From NCBI GenBank assembly GCA_013339685.2, contig CM023483.1:149925915-149989914 (forward strand): 64,000 nt of DNA, given 5' to 3'. The notes under the pieces are model-generated. The model saw only the letters and a list, made by a program, of their open reading frames with translations, was not told the origin of the DNA and made no database searches. Below, piece after piece: positions 21,854 to 32,626 of the stretch (its first letter is position 1; every line of letters starts with the position of its first letter). Source of the DNA: Hyalomma asiaticum. Its lineage: Eukaryota > Arthropoda > Arachnida > Ixodida > Ixodidae. The position numbers and the translations under genes were made by a program.

Positions 21854-22846
21854 CGACGCAACCTGTGGCCACATGGGCTTTGCAAGAACCTTTCACCGAA
21901 TTGAGCAAAGATTCTACAGGCCCAAAATGCGACGCGACACAGAAAGATACGTCGCGGGTTGCAAAGAGTTCCAACGACACAAGCGTCCCACAACTACCCC
22001 ACCAGGATCTCTCCATCCTGTACCGCCTCCTAGCTCTCCCTTCGAGACTGTCAGCGTTTAGCTTCCAGGCCCGTTCCCCCAATCGAACAGTGCCAACCGG
22101 TTTGTTGTCATCTGCGTTGACCACTTGACGCGCTATGCAGAAATTGCTGCAATACCTACTGCAACGGCCTTGCACGCGTCCCAGTTTCTGCTTCGCTCTA
22201 TAATTCTACGCCACGGCCCTCCACGTGTCGTCATAAGTGACCGGGGCCGTCAGTTCACGGCCAACTTCATCGAGGAGACCCTGCGTCTTTCTACTTACCA
22301 ATTCCACCATGCTACAGCATATCACCCTCAAGCCAATGGTCTCGTAGAGTGCACGAACAGGACCTTTACGAATATGTTGTCAATCTATGTCGACGCCAAA
22401 CACAAGCACTGGGACGAAGTGCTACCTTACTACACTTGCGCATACAACACCGTGAAGCACGAGATTACGGGGTACCCTCCATTCTATCTTCTCTATGCTC
22501 GCTCTCCTCGTAGCTATCTCAACACCATTCTTCCATTTACACTGGACATTCAAACTTCAGTTGCCGAATCGCTATGTCACACAGAAGAGGCCCGTCTTAT
22601 CGCGTGCCTCCGAACCTTGGCATCTCAAGAACGGTCAAAGACTCATTACGATGCGCGCCATCAATCCGTTTTTAATGAAAGAGGAGACCTTGTATGGCTG
22701 TGGACACCGGTGTGTAAACGTGGTCGCTGCCAGAAGTTCTTGTCGCAACACACCGACCCCTTCATAATTCTCGATCAGCTCAGCGACGTGATGTACGTCA
22801 ATTCTACGTCACATGTAGTGGTCGTCATTCTAGCAAGACACAGCTG
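21854..22846 (+). pseudogene. Gypsy integrase
   Basis: The zinc domain (HMGFARTFHRIEQRFYRPKM) is in a shifted frame near 21870-21930, followed by CKEFQ where CxxC would be expected. The core is in the frame 22125-22847: LTRYAEIAAIPT after the first Asp region, the second Asp in VVISDRGRQFTANF, and the Glu in ANGLVECTNRTFTNM. DLVWLWTPVCKRGRCQKF is the C-terminal barrel. IARLKPHYH follows in the next frame near 22855. Confidence 0.85.
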
Positions 22847-22928
22847 ACCCACATTGCCCGTCTAAAGCCACACTACCACCAGGTTCCTGACAAACTCGCC
22901 CAGTGGGCATCCTCTGTGGACAGGGGAG

Positions 22929-23068
22929 TGTAACGGGCTAGCGTAGAGGAGACGAGGAGGACGAAGCTGAACGGTGCTCAAGCGGCCATCTCTTGCTTTG
23001 ACTGAGCTACGCGAGTGTACCCATTTTCCATCTTGTAAATAAACGCGATCCATCGTCACAATATAACA
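22929..23068 (+). mobile_element. 3' LTR of the gypsy element
   Basis: ACAGGGGAG precedes TGTAACGGGC at 22929. AATAAA is at 23038 and the probable end TATAACA is at 23068, giving a 140-bp LTR. Only one copy exists, so the borders rest on the TG...CA rule. Confidence 0.6.
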
Positions 23069-23399
23069 GCGTGCTACGCTAATGTAGTGCGCGCTTTGCG
23101 GTAAGCATCATCGCGCTGTGTCCACACCTTGTTTATGCCAAGAAACTTGGTGTCCAGCATGACAAACTAATGGCAATGATATTTCTCTAAAATGAAACAG
23201 GCTGCACTAACCACTGCATAACACAGCAGCTTAGCTATGACTAAATGCTTGGCTCAACCGATGGGGTGGAGTTACAGTTTCGTCCCGTTTTTTAAGACGG
23301 TCATCAGCATAAAATTGGTAAAAGCCTATTGCACATGTCTTGTGCGTTGCAGCACAAGCAACTACAACACAGCGCATCGGTTTGCCATTTCTTTTAGGG
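23069..23399. other. No feature recognised
   Basis: Intronic by position. Nothing seen beyond a short palindrome around TTGCAGCACAAGCAACTACAA near 23345. Confidence 0.35.
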
Positions 23400-23670
23400 G
23401 CGAAGCTCCTTAGGGCGTGGGTCGTTCCCTCCTTCGTACATAGTATGTAGCCACCTGTAGTTTTATGAAGTGCTCACTAGATGGCGTGATGGCGCTGCAG
23501 TGCTCGCTTCATTCAGATGTATGGGAACGTGTAGTATGGGAGTCTGTCTGTCTGTCTGTCCGACTGACCGTCTGCCTGTCCGTCCGTCCGTCTGTCTGTC
23601 TGTTCATCCGTCCGTCCGAGCGCTGCGGTGCTGCTTAGCTAGTACGTGAATCGATCAATAGATGGCGCGG
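23400..23670 (+). repeat. Dispersed tick repeat with (GTCT)n core
   Basis: GGGGCGAAGCTCCTTAGGGC opens the unit; AGATGGCGTGATGGCGCTGC flanks an imperfect tetranucleotide tract (GTCT/GTCC, 23541-23618), and AGATGGCGCGGAGGCGCTCG follows. The paired 'AGATGGCG' blocks on both sides suggest a defined short repeat and not a bare microsatellite. Confidence 0.5.
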
Positions 23671-23990
23671 AGGCGCTCGCTGAGTGCTCAAGTGTGATAG
23701 GAGAGCGCCAGATGGAGACACACAGTGTTTGTCACGTCTTTGATGATGTACTGGGCAAGATTCATGGAAGATTCACGGTTTTTACCGATGAACCTCCGGA
23801 GCTTCACCCACTCATCATTCACCTCGTGGATATGCTGTGATTTTTTTCGTTGCACGGCATTGAGCAGCACCTGCACCAACAAAAACACAGCAGCGGCTAC
23901 AGTAGGCGTGATGGCGGATGCCTACCATGTGAAACTAAAATGCCCGATGACAGCGCGACCGCATCTTTGCGATGTAGGCCAGTGGAGTAG
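23671..23990. other. No feature recognised
   Basis: No motif seen; the short open frames overlap on both strands. Confidence 0.35.
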
Positions 23991-24095
23991 GTCTGTACTA
24001 CATAAAGACGGAGGCATTCCGTTAGATTTCTTTCTTCTCTTGCACTCATGCCTTCAGCCCTATAATGCATAAACGGCAGAGGTGTTTCATTTGTG
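23991..24095 (+). repeat. Two more units of the 60-bp minisatellite
   Basis: CTACATAAAGACGGAGGCAT, then TTAGATTTCTTTCTTCTCTT, CTCATGCCTTCAGCCCTATA and CATAAACGGCAGAGG repeat the unit of the array at 18571-19019, about 5 kb away. Confidence 0.7.
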
Positions 24096-24210
24096 AAGAA
24101 TAAGAGCCTCCCTCACCAACTGCATTGCCAACGCTCAGCTTGCTCGGCGTGCACTTCTGGCCTATGGTGTTTGTCCCAAACGGCGCTTCAGGCAGCCTCT
24201 TTGCTTCTGG

Positions 24211-25137
24211 TTGCCGTATGGACGAGCCGCCAATAAACCTCTGCTCAATTCTTGGAGGTTGCTGGAGTTTCCCACCACTTCAACACCTGCAGCTGTGAAC
24301 ACAAACACTCCCGCCCACCATGATCGACCGTGCAGCCCAAACTACACCATCACCACAGTCTGTGACATGCACGAGGTTGCCTCGACAATGGGACACCAAG
24401 TTCTCCAGCGGCACAGACAACGAAGACGTGGAAGACTGGTTCATGTCATAGAACGAGTGAACACACATAAGTGGGATGACTCAGCCAAATTAATGCATGT
24501 CAAAAGGACAGAAAGTTGAGCGAGTTGGTAAGTATCCATAGTCAAAAGAAGAGGCGTACAAGACACGGACACAAGGGGAGAAGTGGCGTTCGTGTTGTTC
24601 ACTTCTCTCCTTGTGTCCATGTCTTGCACGCCTCTTCTTTTGACTAATGCATATCATCTTTTACCTGGCTGGCGCTGGCCAACTCTGGTTTCATAACCAT
24701 GAAAGTGATGTATCGACGTGCTAAGTCCTCATGATGACCTTTACAGAAGTATTTGGCTTGGGCGCTTGAGCACCTAAGCACAGCAGATGGCCAAGACGTT
24801 CACCAGCTATACTGGAGGTGTCGTGGACCTCTGTAAATGTGTTGAGACCACCATGCCCAAAGCTGCCAGAACTCCGCACATCCTCAAACGTATTGATCAC
24901 AGCACGTTCCAAATGCTCATAGCTGGGAACCCATGCACTGCTTTAGAAGTCGTCACCTTGTCAAAGCTATATGATGAGCTCGGGAAACAACGTGCCTCCA
25001 CTCAGCAGCTTCCACAAAGCAACGACTCTTTGTCAAGTCTCAACACCATGCCTGACCATGCCTTATTCCTTCAACAGGCCAAAGACTTTATCCATCTGGA
25101 GGTGGTTCGCCAACTTTCTCCAGTTCCTTTCACTTAA
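24211..25137 (+). pseudogene. Gypsy Gag, N-terminal and central part
   Basis: In mixed frames: RLPRQWDTKFSSGTDNEDVE and DWFMS, then ERVNTHKWDDSAKLMHV, the start of the retrotransposon Gag domain. After the foldback, SFYLAGAGQLWFHNHESDV resumes at about 24655. The frame 24787-25137 continues with TFTSYTGGVVDLCKCVETTM and HILKRIDHSTFQMLIAGN. Compare the same order in the Gag at 31331. Confidence 0.75.
24491..24656. mobile_element. PLE-derived foldback in gag, with 12-bp target duplication
   Basis: TAATGCATGTCA (24491-24502) and TAATGCATATCA (24645-24656) differ at one base. Between them lies a 37-nt leader with AAGTTGAGCGAGTTGGTAAG, then inverted arms: GTCAAAAGAAGAGGCGTACA with ACACGGACACAAGGGGAG (from 24540) against the complementary block ending at 24644. 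Removing it restores the Gag frame (LMHV / SFYLAG). The architecture is the same as at 15393, 16829 and 59101. Confidence 0.8.
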
Positions 25138-25148
25138 GCGCCCACCTC

Positions 25149-25830
25149 TCATATTCCAAACTCCCTCCGCCCTCTCATTAGGTCGCTCAAGTTGTTCCTC
25201 CTGCACCCCACCAACCATACCCAAACACGAATGTCACCTATGCACAGGCAGTGCAGCCTGTGGCCACTCCTGTCACCTATGCGCAGCCGGTGCTGCCTGT
25301 GGCCGCTTCTCTGACGTATGTGCAAGTACCGCGTAGGCCCCCACAGCTGCCTTTCTCGACTCGGGCCCATCCTGTGCCACCAGGAGTTCATGCTGCCCCT
25401 TTGGCCACACCAACAGGTAATCCTTGGAGGGCACCTGACGATCGTCCCACCTGTTACACCTGCTGCATGCCCAAACACGTCGCCCAGTTTTGCCGTCGTC
25501 ACCCTCAGCCATCCAGCGACGCTTGTCGGGTGGTTCAGTGCGGGAGCCAACCTTACTGCCAATCTGCCCCTACACTTTCCCAGGCGTATGCCCATGCTGA
25601 ACTTCCAGGATTTCAGTCCAAGCACTCGGCACCTTCTCGCCGACGCTCCCTGTCCCCAATGCGTCAACCACCTGCACCATCTGACCAGGAAATCTAAGCG
25701 CTGCAGCTCTCGAAGCAAGAACTGTGACCCATTTGAACTGTGCTCTTCTGCTAATGTTGTCGAAATTTCTGTGGAAGAGATTCCTGTGTTCACATTCGTG
25801 GATACCGGCCCAGCTGTTTCTGTGATTTAA
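25149..25830 (+). pseudogene. Gypsy Gag zinc knuckle and protease start
   Basis: RPTCYTCCMPKHVAQFCRRH (frame 25251-25697) is a correct C-x2-C-x4-H-x4-C knuckle. In the overlapping frame 25318-25830, VVEISVEEIPVFTFVDTGPA gives the protease D-T-G, with Pro where Ala is usual, before a stop. An antisense 214-aa open frame over the same DNA is a shadow. Confidence 0.8.
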
Positions 25831-27250
25831 ACTCTGCCGTTTACTGTGCAAAGTAACCAAGCCAGTTTCTGGACTCTCGCTGTGCAGTGAAGCGCGCTGC
25901 ACGTCACGCCCCAAGCAGGCTGTACTATAACCATCCCTGTTCAGGGAATTGTACATATCGTTGAGTTTACTGTTCTTATTGCATACTCGCCAACGTCATC
26001 CTCAGCAGGGACTTCTTATCTCGTCATTATCCAGTAATCGATTGTGCACGCGCTGAAATTGAATTTTCGCTTGTGTGTGACGCCCCATTACATGATGTTA
26101 ATGATCAGCCTCCTAAACTCATCGTGCACGAGGACAGAGATATTCTGCCTGGCTCTTTCAATCTCGTACCCGTCTAATGCGACATCCTCAATGATGCAAC
26201 TGTCATTTTCACGCCGTTGCTTATCTTCATGAGCCATCAATCTGTCCCACTGCTCTTCCCAATGCTTGATGTTGCCGCCAACTGTAGCAATATATTCTGC
26301 TACAATCCCCTCTGTGAGCCTACCAGCTTTTTTGTTGGTGAGCGTATTGGTTCGTGGTGCGCCACGACCCTTCGTCATTGATCGACGTGCTGGATGAACC
26401 TCTTCATGTCCACTCAGGTCACCCATCTGCGGTTTCAGTCCTTGAGGAAACATCCCACAATACATTCTTGAGTTCACCCCTAGCGAACATGCTGATCTTC
26501 ATCTCCTGTCCCAAATTTCGAAATTCCTTCTATGTTTCGTAACCTCAACTAGGCCGTACTTGGAAAGGGCAGCACTACATTCACACCAGTTTGCATCGAA
26601 CGTTGCGTCAACGACCATACCAAGTCTCTGCAGCAAAGAGCGTCGCATCATTACCGATCAAGTCAAAGACAGGCTCCATCGTGGCGTCATTCAGGTGTTG
26701 CAGAGTCTCTGGGCATCTCCTGTCCTTCTTGTTTTCAAGAAGGATGGGCCTATTCAGTTTTGCGTTGACTACCGTCGGTTAAACAAGGTGACACACAAAG
26801 ACGTCTACCCCTTACTATGCATCGACAATGCCCATGACGGCTTTCAGGCTGCAGTTATTCTCATCCCTGGACTTGTGTTTTTCTCACCCGATTTTCGGAC
26901 CCACTTGCTTCACCTCAGACATGTTTTTACCTGCCTAACAAACGCCGCCCAGCTCTTAAACCTCAAGAAGTGCAGCTTCGCCGCGTGGCAGCTACCAATC
27001 TCAGGCCACATTGTGTCCAAGCACGACTTTCTACCCTACCCTGCAAAACTCAGGCGGTCGATGAATTTCCCAAACCTGATCCCATGAAAGAACTTTGTCA
27101 TCTTATAGTGCTTATGCTCCTACTTCCGGCAATGTGTTAGTAACTTCGTGTCAATTATGCCGCCATTGACTCGGCTGTTACACAGTGACACAGACCTCAC
27201 CTCCTGGTTGCCTGCATGCGACGTCGTGTTTGCTATGCTGCATCATCTTC
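25831..27250 (+). pseudogene. Gypsy protease end, linker and RT with palm deletion
   Basis: PVIDCARAEIEFSLVCDAPL belongs to the protease end. The linker has VPLLFPMLDVAANCSNIFCY. RT starts in frame 26560-27087: SKERRIITDQVKDRLHRGVI, FKKDGPIQFCVDYRRLNKVT, DVYPLLCIDNAHDGFQAA. It then jumps to VFFSPDFRTHLLHLRHVFTC and LLNLKKCSFAAWQLPISGHI. The catalytic YxDD and about 100 residues around it are deleted. The thumb (HLIVLMLLL, SNFVSIMPPLTRLL) follows in other frames. Confidence 0.8.
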
Positions 27251-27269
27251 TCACCTCTTGTCATGCGAT

Positions 27270-27425
27270 TGTTCAAGGTTAAGAGATCAAATCAGGCAAG
27301 ATCAGAAACTTCAGCAAACTCAACTCGCTTACCCCTTACCAACTCACTCAGCTTTCTGTCCTTTTTTCAGCAGCAAAACATTTTATCATGCAAAGCCAAA
27401 CCAAGAGACATGATCAAACTATAGA
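27270..27425 (+). mobile_element. Possible PLE leader fragment
   Basis: TTACCAACTCACTCAGCTTT followed by CTGTCCTTTTTT (about 27335-27366) resembles the leader TTACCAACTCGCTCAACTTT at 44701 and 61160. The other PLE parts and a target duplication were not found. Confidence 0.4.
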
Positions 27426-27469
27426 GATATACAAATGCTACACGTGCAATAAGAATGAATACTGCACTC

Positions 27470-27859
27470 TAGTCACAACCTAATTTTTCTCCATTAAGTC
27501 TGTAGTCTTGTAAGGAAGGAGCACAGCAGAATGAAGATGGCACTCACCGTGATGATTATTATGTATAGGTGAAGAAGATGAACGATGAATGTTTTGCTCA
27601 CATGAATTCGCCCTCGTGCGAAAGCGGCCAACCTGGCCGCTGTCTATGGCGGTGAGGTACGTCGTATAAAAGGTTTCAAACGGGAGACATGCACAACCTC
27701 CGTGCCACGGCAGTGGCCGTCAGAAGGCATGACAGCGGGAGTGACGCGATAGTTCACCGGTGAAGTTTGCACAATGTAATGTCCGATAAAACGTGACAAA
27801 CTTTTCACACAGACCGGGAACTCGGGTTGGGGTCCACAACAACACTCGATTGCCAGCAA
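27470..27859 (-). pseudogene. Gypsy integrase C-terminus and possible LTR, minus strand
   Basis: The 71-aa frame 27644-27859 reads VCVKSLSRFIGHYIVQTSPV and HCRGTEVVHVSRLKPFIRR, the integrase C-terminal barrel and tail of a gypsy element. TGTGAGCAAAACATTCATCG at 27603 and below may be the LTR start. It is inverted with respect to the neighbouring gypsy copies and related to the plus-strand fragment at 48878-49175. Confidence 0.7.
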
Positions 27860-28051
27860 TCTCGGCCCTAAGGTGCTTCGCCTCTAAAAGAACTATTCAC
27901 GTGAGCATTGTTTACTTTCACGGAATGAGGTGTAAGTAGACCATTTTATCATCAACGTTCTTCGCAATATTAATCATTTATGACCCCATTACTTGTATGT
28001 GAAATGGAGGGAAACAGAATTTAGCACACTTGAATGAGCAGGCTATCTGAG

Positions 28052-28316
28052 TGCGCCACGGTGGTCTGGTGTTACGGTGCTCGACTGTGGACTCAAAAGA
28101 TAAGGGTTCCAACTGCACCGTGGCATGATAGTTGTCGTTGGAGGCAAAGAAGCTAGAGACCCGTGTACTGTGCAATGTCAGTGCACGTTTAGGAACCTCA
28201 GGTGGTCAAAATTCCCACTACAGCGATTCTCTCCTTTCTACTCTCAAGCTGAGCAGTGCTCCCAATATGGGTTGAGGAGAATAGCGTCCTTTCCTCGCAC
28301 TCATAATTAATTTACC
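28052..28316 (+). mobile_element. tRNA-derived SINE (Ruka-like), near full length
   Basis: GCCACGGTGGTCTGGTGTTA (A box) and GATAAGGGTTCCAACTGCAC (degenerate B box) are followed by GTTTAGGAACCTCAGGTGGT and AAAATTCCCACTACAGCGAT, the same body order as at 16018. An internal stretch of about 60 bp near 28240 does not align with the other copies. Confidence 0.7.
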
Positions 28317-30180
28317 TAATGACGGCGACACAGCACCAGGCAGCTGCGCGCGAGCAGATGGCAAGAGCGGCCGGCGTGTTTGAGCTGAGTTTCGCACAAT
28401 GGACAGATCTGCTCCACCACGGCACTTTCATCTCTGCACAGCAGGTGGCGCTGCCGTGCTCCGAGGTGACATTATCGTGACCAGTCGAGCAGCCGAGTTG
28501 CGCCATCTGAAATATTTTTCCTCCGTGGCCGAGTGTATGCATGCCATTAAAGTGCATGTGAAATTCGAGCGACACCGCAAGGGGTAATCGTTGTGGGTGT
28601 AGTTTACATCTTTGCTGTCCAACCACTTTCACAGCGTGAATTGGAGCTACAATTTTTTGGTCAGCAATACTAATAAAGAACGAGAAACCAAAAAGGTCTA
28701 AAAAAATCGGCAGAGAAACATTTTGTCTTCTTTATGTGGGCGGAATATATTCTTTACAAATGCCGGCTCTCCCGTAACCTTGAGTATGGATGCAATCATG
28801 ACATCGCCACCAGCAAGGCAGGACAGTTTGTACACTTGTAACGTAAGCGCAAATAGCGACGCCTGAAAGCTTATTGAGCCAGAATGAACTCCACTTTAGC
28901 TGATCCCGAAGTAGTGGAAACTCAACAACAAGAGCGCAACATGGCCATAAGCAACAGCGCAATTTGATGCAATAAAAGTGGGTCGCATTATGAAAGTTGA
29001 TGACAGCATCATCAATATTCGTAAGTGGGTGCACATGCTCCACGGTAACCTAATTTATTCGAAGTACATGCAGACTATTGTAATTTCTCTATTTGACTGC
29101 GACTACAGGGCTGGCCCCCATGCTCAAAGACAGCCCTATAAAGGCTTTAGTGAACAGCTTGCCGACCTCCAGCTGTATTATTCGGTGACGCCGACTGTCA
29201 ATCATATAGAGGATGCTTTTGCTTCTCCTTATTCAGGACAAGTCTAAAAAAGAGGGTACGAGAGGGGAGCACCGACAAACAAGACATTGCCTGTATAGAC
29301 AGCGTAAGCTGGGTAAGCACGAGCCGTGCTGTGACGAAAAGCATTTCACAGAGAACACCCTGTTTAACCATTTGTGGCAATGCCAATTGTTAGCCAAGCG
29401 GCGATGTTGAGGCTCTTTTGATCAAACGAAACCAGCAACAGGAAAACAGAGGCACACATCTCATCACACTGCACAGGAACCAGCTAAGAGCGCCGCCGCA
29501 GACCACACGATGAAACAAAAACAACAAAAATCACGCATCTCCACGAACCATGACGAGTGGGCGAAGCACTGGGGATCGTTCGGTGTTACCGTAAATCCCC
29601 CGTGACATTGCCCACTCATGCATGTAAATGAGTGACAACGCGTGTGTCTGTTTACACACGTGTTGTCATTTATGCTCCTAGTGTTTATGAGGTTCCTGCA
29701 CTCCCACATCGTAGATCGTGCCGAGTTCCGGATTACTTTTAGTTAACGCACACGCTGCGAATCCTTATGGTTCAACTACGCACAAGAGAAATCTCCCACC
29801 AGCACTATACTGCAGGTCAAGATCCAGTACCTATATATACAGGGTGGCCCGTGAACGGTTGTGCAGCACGAGCAGTCAGTTTTTTCTATCAAGAAACTCG
29901 CTAGCAGAGGAGAGTCTCTCCCAGGCAATCGTGGAGTGCGGATGCAAGGTTTCAGAGCTCCTTTGACTACGGCGCTCTCCGCTGATGCGATTCTACAGCA
30001 TTGCCGTGTTCCTCGCAAGCCGACACCACACCAGCTGCTGTGAGTGCTTTTCTCTGCCTCCCGCGGCTCTACAGCTCTGAAGCGGTTTCCAAGCTATGGC
30101 CCCTGTCGGGGCCATAGCTGTGCTGGCGTACACGCTGGACAACAAGGGACCGGCCCCGAGCAAGAGGTGCTTCACCCCTA
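28317..30180. other. No gene recognised
   Basis: Part of the 15-kb RIC8 intron. Two opposite open frames at 28312-28632 lack known motifs and are probably old repeat DNA. ACAGGGTGGCCCGTGAAC near 29838 could be a transposon end, but has no partner. Confidence 0.4.
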
Positions 30181-30671
30181 AAATTGGCCACGTATCTGCT
30201 GCAAATGTCAAAAAACGATAGTCTACTGCCGGCCGTACTACGCTGCATGAGATATGGACACCATCTGGCAGCTCCGTCGGGAGACAGGAGCTTGTGCAAA
30301 ATCCCTAGGCAACTGCCAGGTGGCAGCACCAAGTCATCGACAGAGGCCTTTTTCGTGCACAGCATCGCATTTTTAGTGCAGCCTAACATACACTAGGTTC
30401 TTTAGAATTACGTATCTATGTATTTTCTAGTAAAGGAAGACACTGCCTAATAAAAACATATTGATGATGTGCCTCAGATATGCATAATATTTGCTTTTTG
30501 ACCGATAATGTTCACAAGTATGAACGCAGCTACCAGTTCAACATGGCTGGGTGTTTAAGTGCTTAAACTTTGGCCGGGTGGCTGAATCGTGTGAAAGACA
30601 GACGAACCGACAGACAGACCAAGATTTCTGCATTAAAGTATCCGAAGAAAGACTATCTCGTCTTTAAAAAG
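30181..30671 (+). repeat. Dispersed repeat, copy 1 (plus strand)
   Basis: From AAATTGGCCACGTATCTGCT to AAAGACTATCTCGTCTTTAA this aligns by eye with the reverse complement of 62533-63120. Shared blocks are CTGCAAATG, AACGATAGTCT, GCCGGCCGTACTAC, TTTAGAATTACG-ATCTATG, CTCAGATATGC-TAATATTTG and the GACAGACAGACC tract. A GACGATAG-type motif lies near both ends in opposite senses, as in a non-autonomous DNA transposon. Confidence 0.65.
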
Positions 30672-30865
30672 GTGCTCAACTGCTCTCACATGGCGTAGCT
30701 GTGTCCACTCCGTTCAAGGAAAGGGATACTGCACAAGGGATCGCACGCCTGCTGCCCTAATCCGCAGAAAATTAAGAGCGAAGAGTGAGAGCAAAAACCA
30801 CTTGATGTCGCTTCAACGGACATTTCGGCGCAAATCCATGGCTCTAAGCATTGCCAAATACTTAC

Positions 30866-30975
30866 CGTGTGAGGTTTGTGCTGTGGCCGCAGTGCGCTCC
30901 TCACTGAGCTTCAGAACCAGATCCAGTGTCTCGCGCAGGTAGGTCAGGCCATGCAGCTCTGTCCGCAACCGAGGC
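30866..30975 (-). CDS. Ric8: RIC8 (synembryn) internal exon
   Basis: A 110-nt minus-strand exon with textbook borders: acceptor TTTTCTGGATGCAG before 30975 and donor GTAAGTATT after 30866. It enters in phase 2 and leaves in phase 1. It encodes PRLRTELHGLTYLRETLDLV then LKLSEERTAATAQTSH. This corresponds to the RIC8 helix pair read in vertebrates as QELKGVRLLTDTLELTL (from memory), immediately before the LKVLFN helix, which is the next exon at 15779. No upstream exon was found to the right. Confidence 0.8.
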
Positions 30976-31125
30976 CTGCATCCAGAAAACACATGGCTTC
31001 AACAAATTCGTGACAACATAGCTGAAACGTACGCAACGTTTGTTCGTTTGGTCACACACCACCTATACCGGAAGCAATAGTCAAAAGTTAAGAATATGCA
31101 CTGTCTTTAATAAGGTGGAACATAT

Positions 31126-31254
31126 TGCTACGGCACATACGCGAGTGTCTTTCATGGTTGGTCGAAAGAAGAAGACGACGAAGTGATAACCGAACGCTGG
31201 CTGTTCTTGCTGTGCACGGTTATGGTGGGGCCTGTAAATACAAGTGTATATAGC
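31126..31254 (+). mobile_element. 5' LTR of the gypsy element
   Basis: It runs from TGCTACGGCACATACGCGAG to AAATACAAGTGTATATAGC. The same sequence starts at 38684. At about 128 bp it is very short for an LTR. The frame start of gag (ATG at 31331) lies 77 nt downstream. Confidence 0.85.
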
Positions 31255-31330
31255 AACATCGTGGTGGAGGTGTGCGATCCCTGACCTTGCCACGGAGCTT
31301 TGCAGCGGCCGCTTTCTTGAAGCTCCCACA

Positions 31331-32510
31331 ATGGCTTCCAATGAACCGGCGCCACCACCCGCCAATCCGTCTGCTACAACGTACGTCACCATTACCACAC
31401 CGCGAGATCCCGGCATGTTCTCGGGCCGCGAAGGCGCAGACGTGGAGGACTGGCTTACTCGGTACGAATGTGTAAGCACCACTAACAGGTGGGATCCCAC
31501 TCTCCAGCTCGCAAATGTACTGTTCTTCCTTGACGGACCACCGCGAACGTGGCTCGAAACTCACGAATCCGACATCACAAGCTGGGACAGTTTTAAGCAG
31601 AAACTGCGCGACGTGTTTGGGAACCCATACGGTCGGCAGCTGGCTGCTAAGAAGGAACTGTCCACGCGAGTCCAAACATCTACTAAACCTTACCTCGCAT
31701 ATATTCTGGACATCTTGGCTCTATGTCACAAAGCAAACGTCAAGATGTCCGAGGCAGACAAGGCAGCCCACATTCTAAAAGGCATCGTCAACGACGCATT
31801 CAACCTGCTTGTCTTCAATAATGTCACCACTGTAGATGACATCATGAAAGAATGCTGTCGCTTGGAACAGGCTAAAAGCCGGCGAATCGTCCATCAGTTC
31901 GCCCGCTTGCCCAATACTGCAGCGACGTTGTCATGCGAGGACGTTTCTCACGCGTCCACTAACTACGACAATGTTACACGCATCGTCCGGTGTGAGATAG
32001 AGGCCGCCTGTCCTAATACGACCGAAGTAAAGACCTCGCCACCTGCAGTACCAGTTTTCCTCATACAAGCCGTAGTTCACGAGGAGGTTACTAACATGGG
32101 TATTCATGCAGTGTCCTTGCCTCCACGCTCCGTGTCCGCCCTAACTTCGCGACCCCATCCCGCCCCGTATCAAGCTTCGCCCCTTCCCGGTATCGGAAAC
32201 CAGCTGAATGGCGAACTGACGACAAACCAATTTGCTTTCACTGTCACCGCGTCGGACACATTTCCCGCTACTGCCAAAGCCGCTGGACTCCATCCTGGAA
32301 CCCTTTTCCCAATTATTTTGCACCACCAGGCCGCCCTCATCCATGTCCATCCAGCTCAGAACACGTGTCCCCTCAAGAATTCCCTGCTCAGCCTCGCTAT
32401 GCCCGCTCACCTTAGCCCCAACGCCGCCAATCTCGCTCGCCTCAACCTCGACGACCATCTTCCCCGACCATTTTTCGCCGCTCCCAGCCGGAAAACTAGG
32501 CAGTGCAGCT
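31331..32510 (+). pseudogene. Gypsy Gag
   Basis: The ATG at 31331 (MASNEPAPPPANPSATTYVT) fits better than the earlier in-frame ATG at 31244, which lies in the LTR. The Gag core has DPGMFSGREGADVEDWLTRY, RWDPTLQLANVLFFL, TWLETHESDITSWDSFKQKL and KPYLAYILDILALCHKANV. A frameshift between 32130 and 32229 puts the zinc knuckle in another frame: PICFHCHRVGHISRYCQSRW at about 32229, with all four zinc ligands kept. The long single frame past that point is therefore misleading. Confidence 0.85.
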
Positions 32511-32560
32511 CCTGGAGGTGGCTCTGCATTGTTGGACATGGCACAAAATCCTCTGTTGAC

Positions 32561-32626
32561 GAAGCGGTCACTGTGAAGGCCTGCACTTCGCGCAGGCAAA
32601 GTGCAGGCCTTCACAGTGACCGCTTC
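32561..32626. repeat. Perfect 28-bp foldback at the protease deletion
   Basis: The arms 32561-32588 and 32599-32626 are exact reverse complements around a 10-nt loop. The right arm reads in the Pol frame as VQAFTVTAS, and the left arm is its inverted copy, placed directly where the protease domain should be. Gag sequence ends at about 32560 and Pol resumes at about 32599. Confidence 0.9.

Larger units (their letters stand above)
19020..23068 (+). mobile_element. Ty3/gypsy retrotransposon, 5' end missing
   Basis: Order on the plus strand: zinc knuckle of Gag, protease, RT, RNase H, integrase, polypurine run, 3' LTR. The 5' LTR and most of gag are missing, so the left border is set where gag-like sequence begins. 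Several stops and frameshifts break every domain except RNase H and the integrase core. Antisense in the RIC8 intron. Confidence 0.85.
24211..27250 (+). mobile_element. Ty3/gypsy retrotransposon, heavily decayed
   Basis: A plus-strand gypsy copy that lacks recognisable LTRs, RNase H and integrase. It has Gag (24211-25700), protease (25720-26200) and a linker leading into an RT with a large internal deletion. A PLE foldback interrupts gag at 24503-24644. It is related to the element at 31126 in the Gag core. Confidence 0.8.

Noticed and set aside
25149..25793. 214-aa minus-strand open frame
   Set aside because: It is the complement of gypsy Gag and protease sequence with recognisable zinc knuckle and D-T-G on the plus strand.
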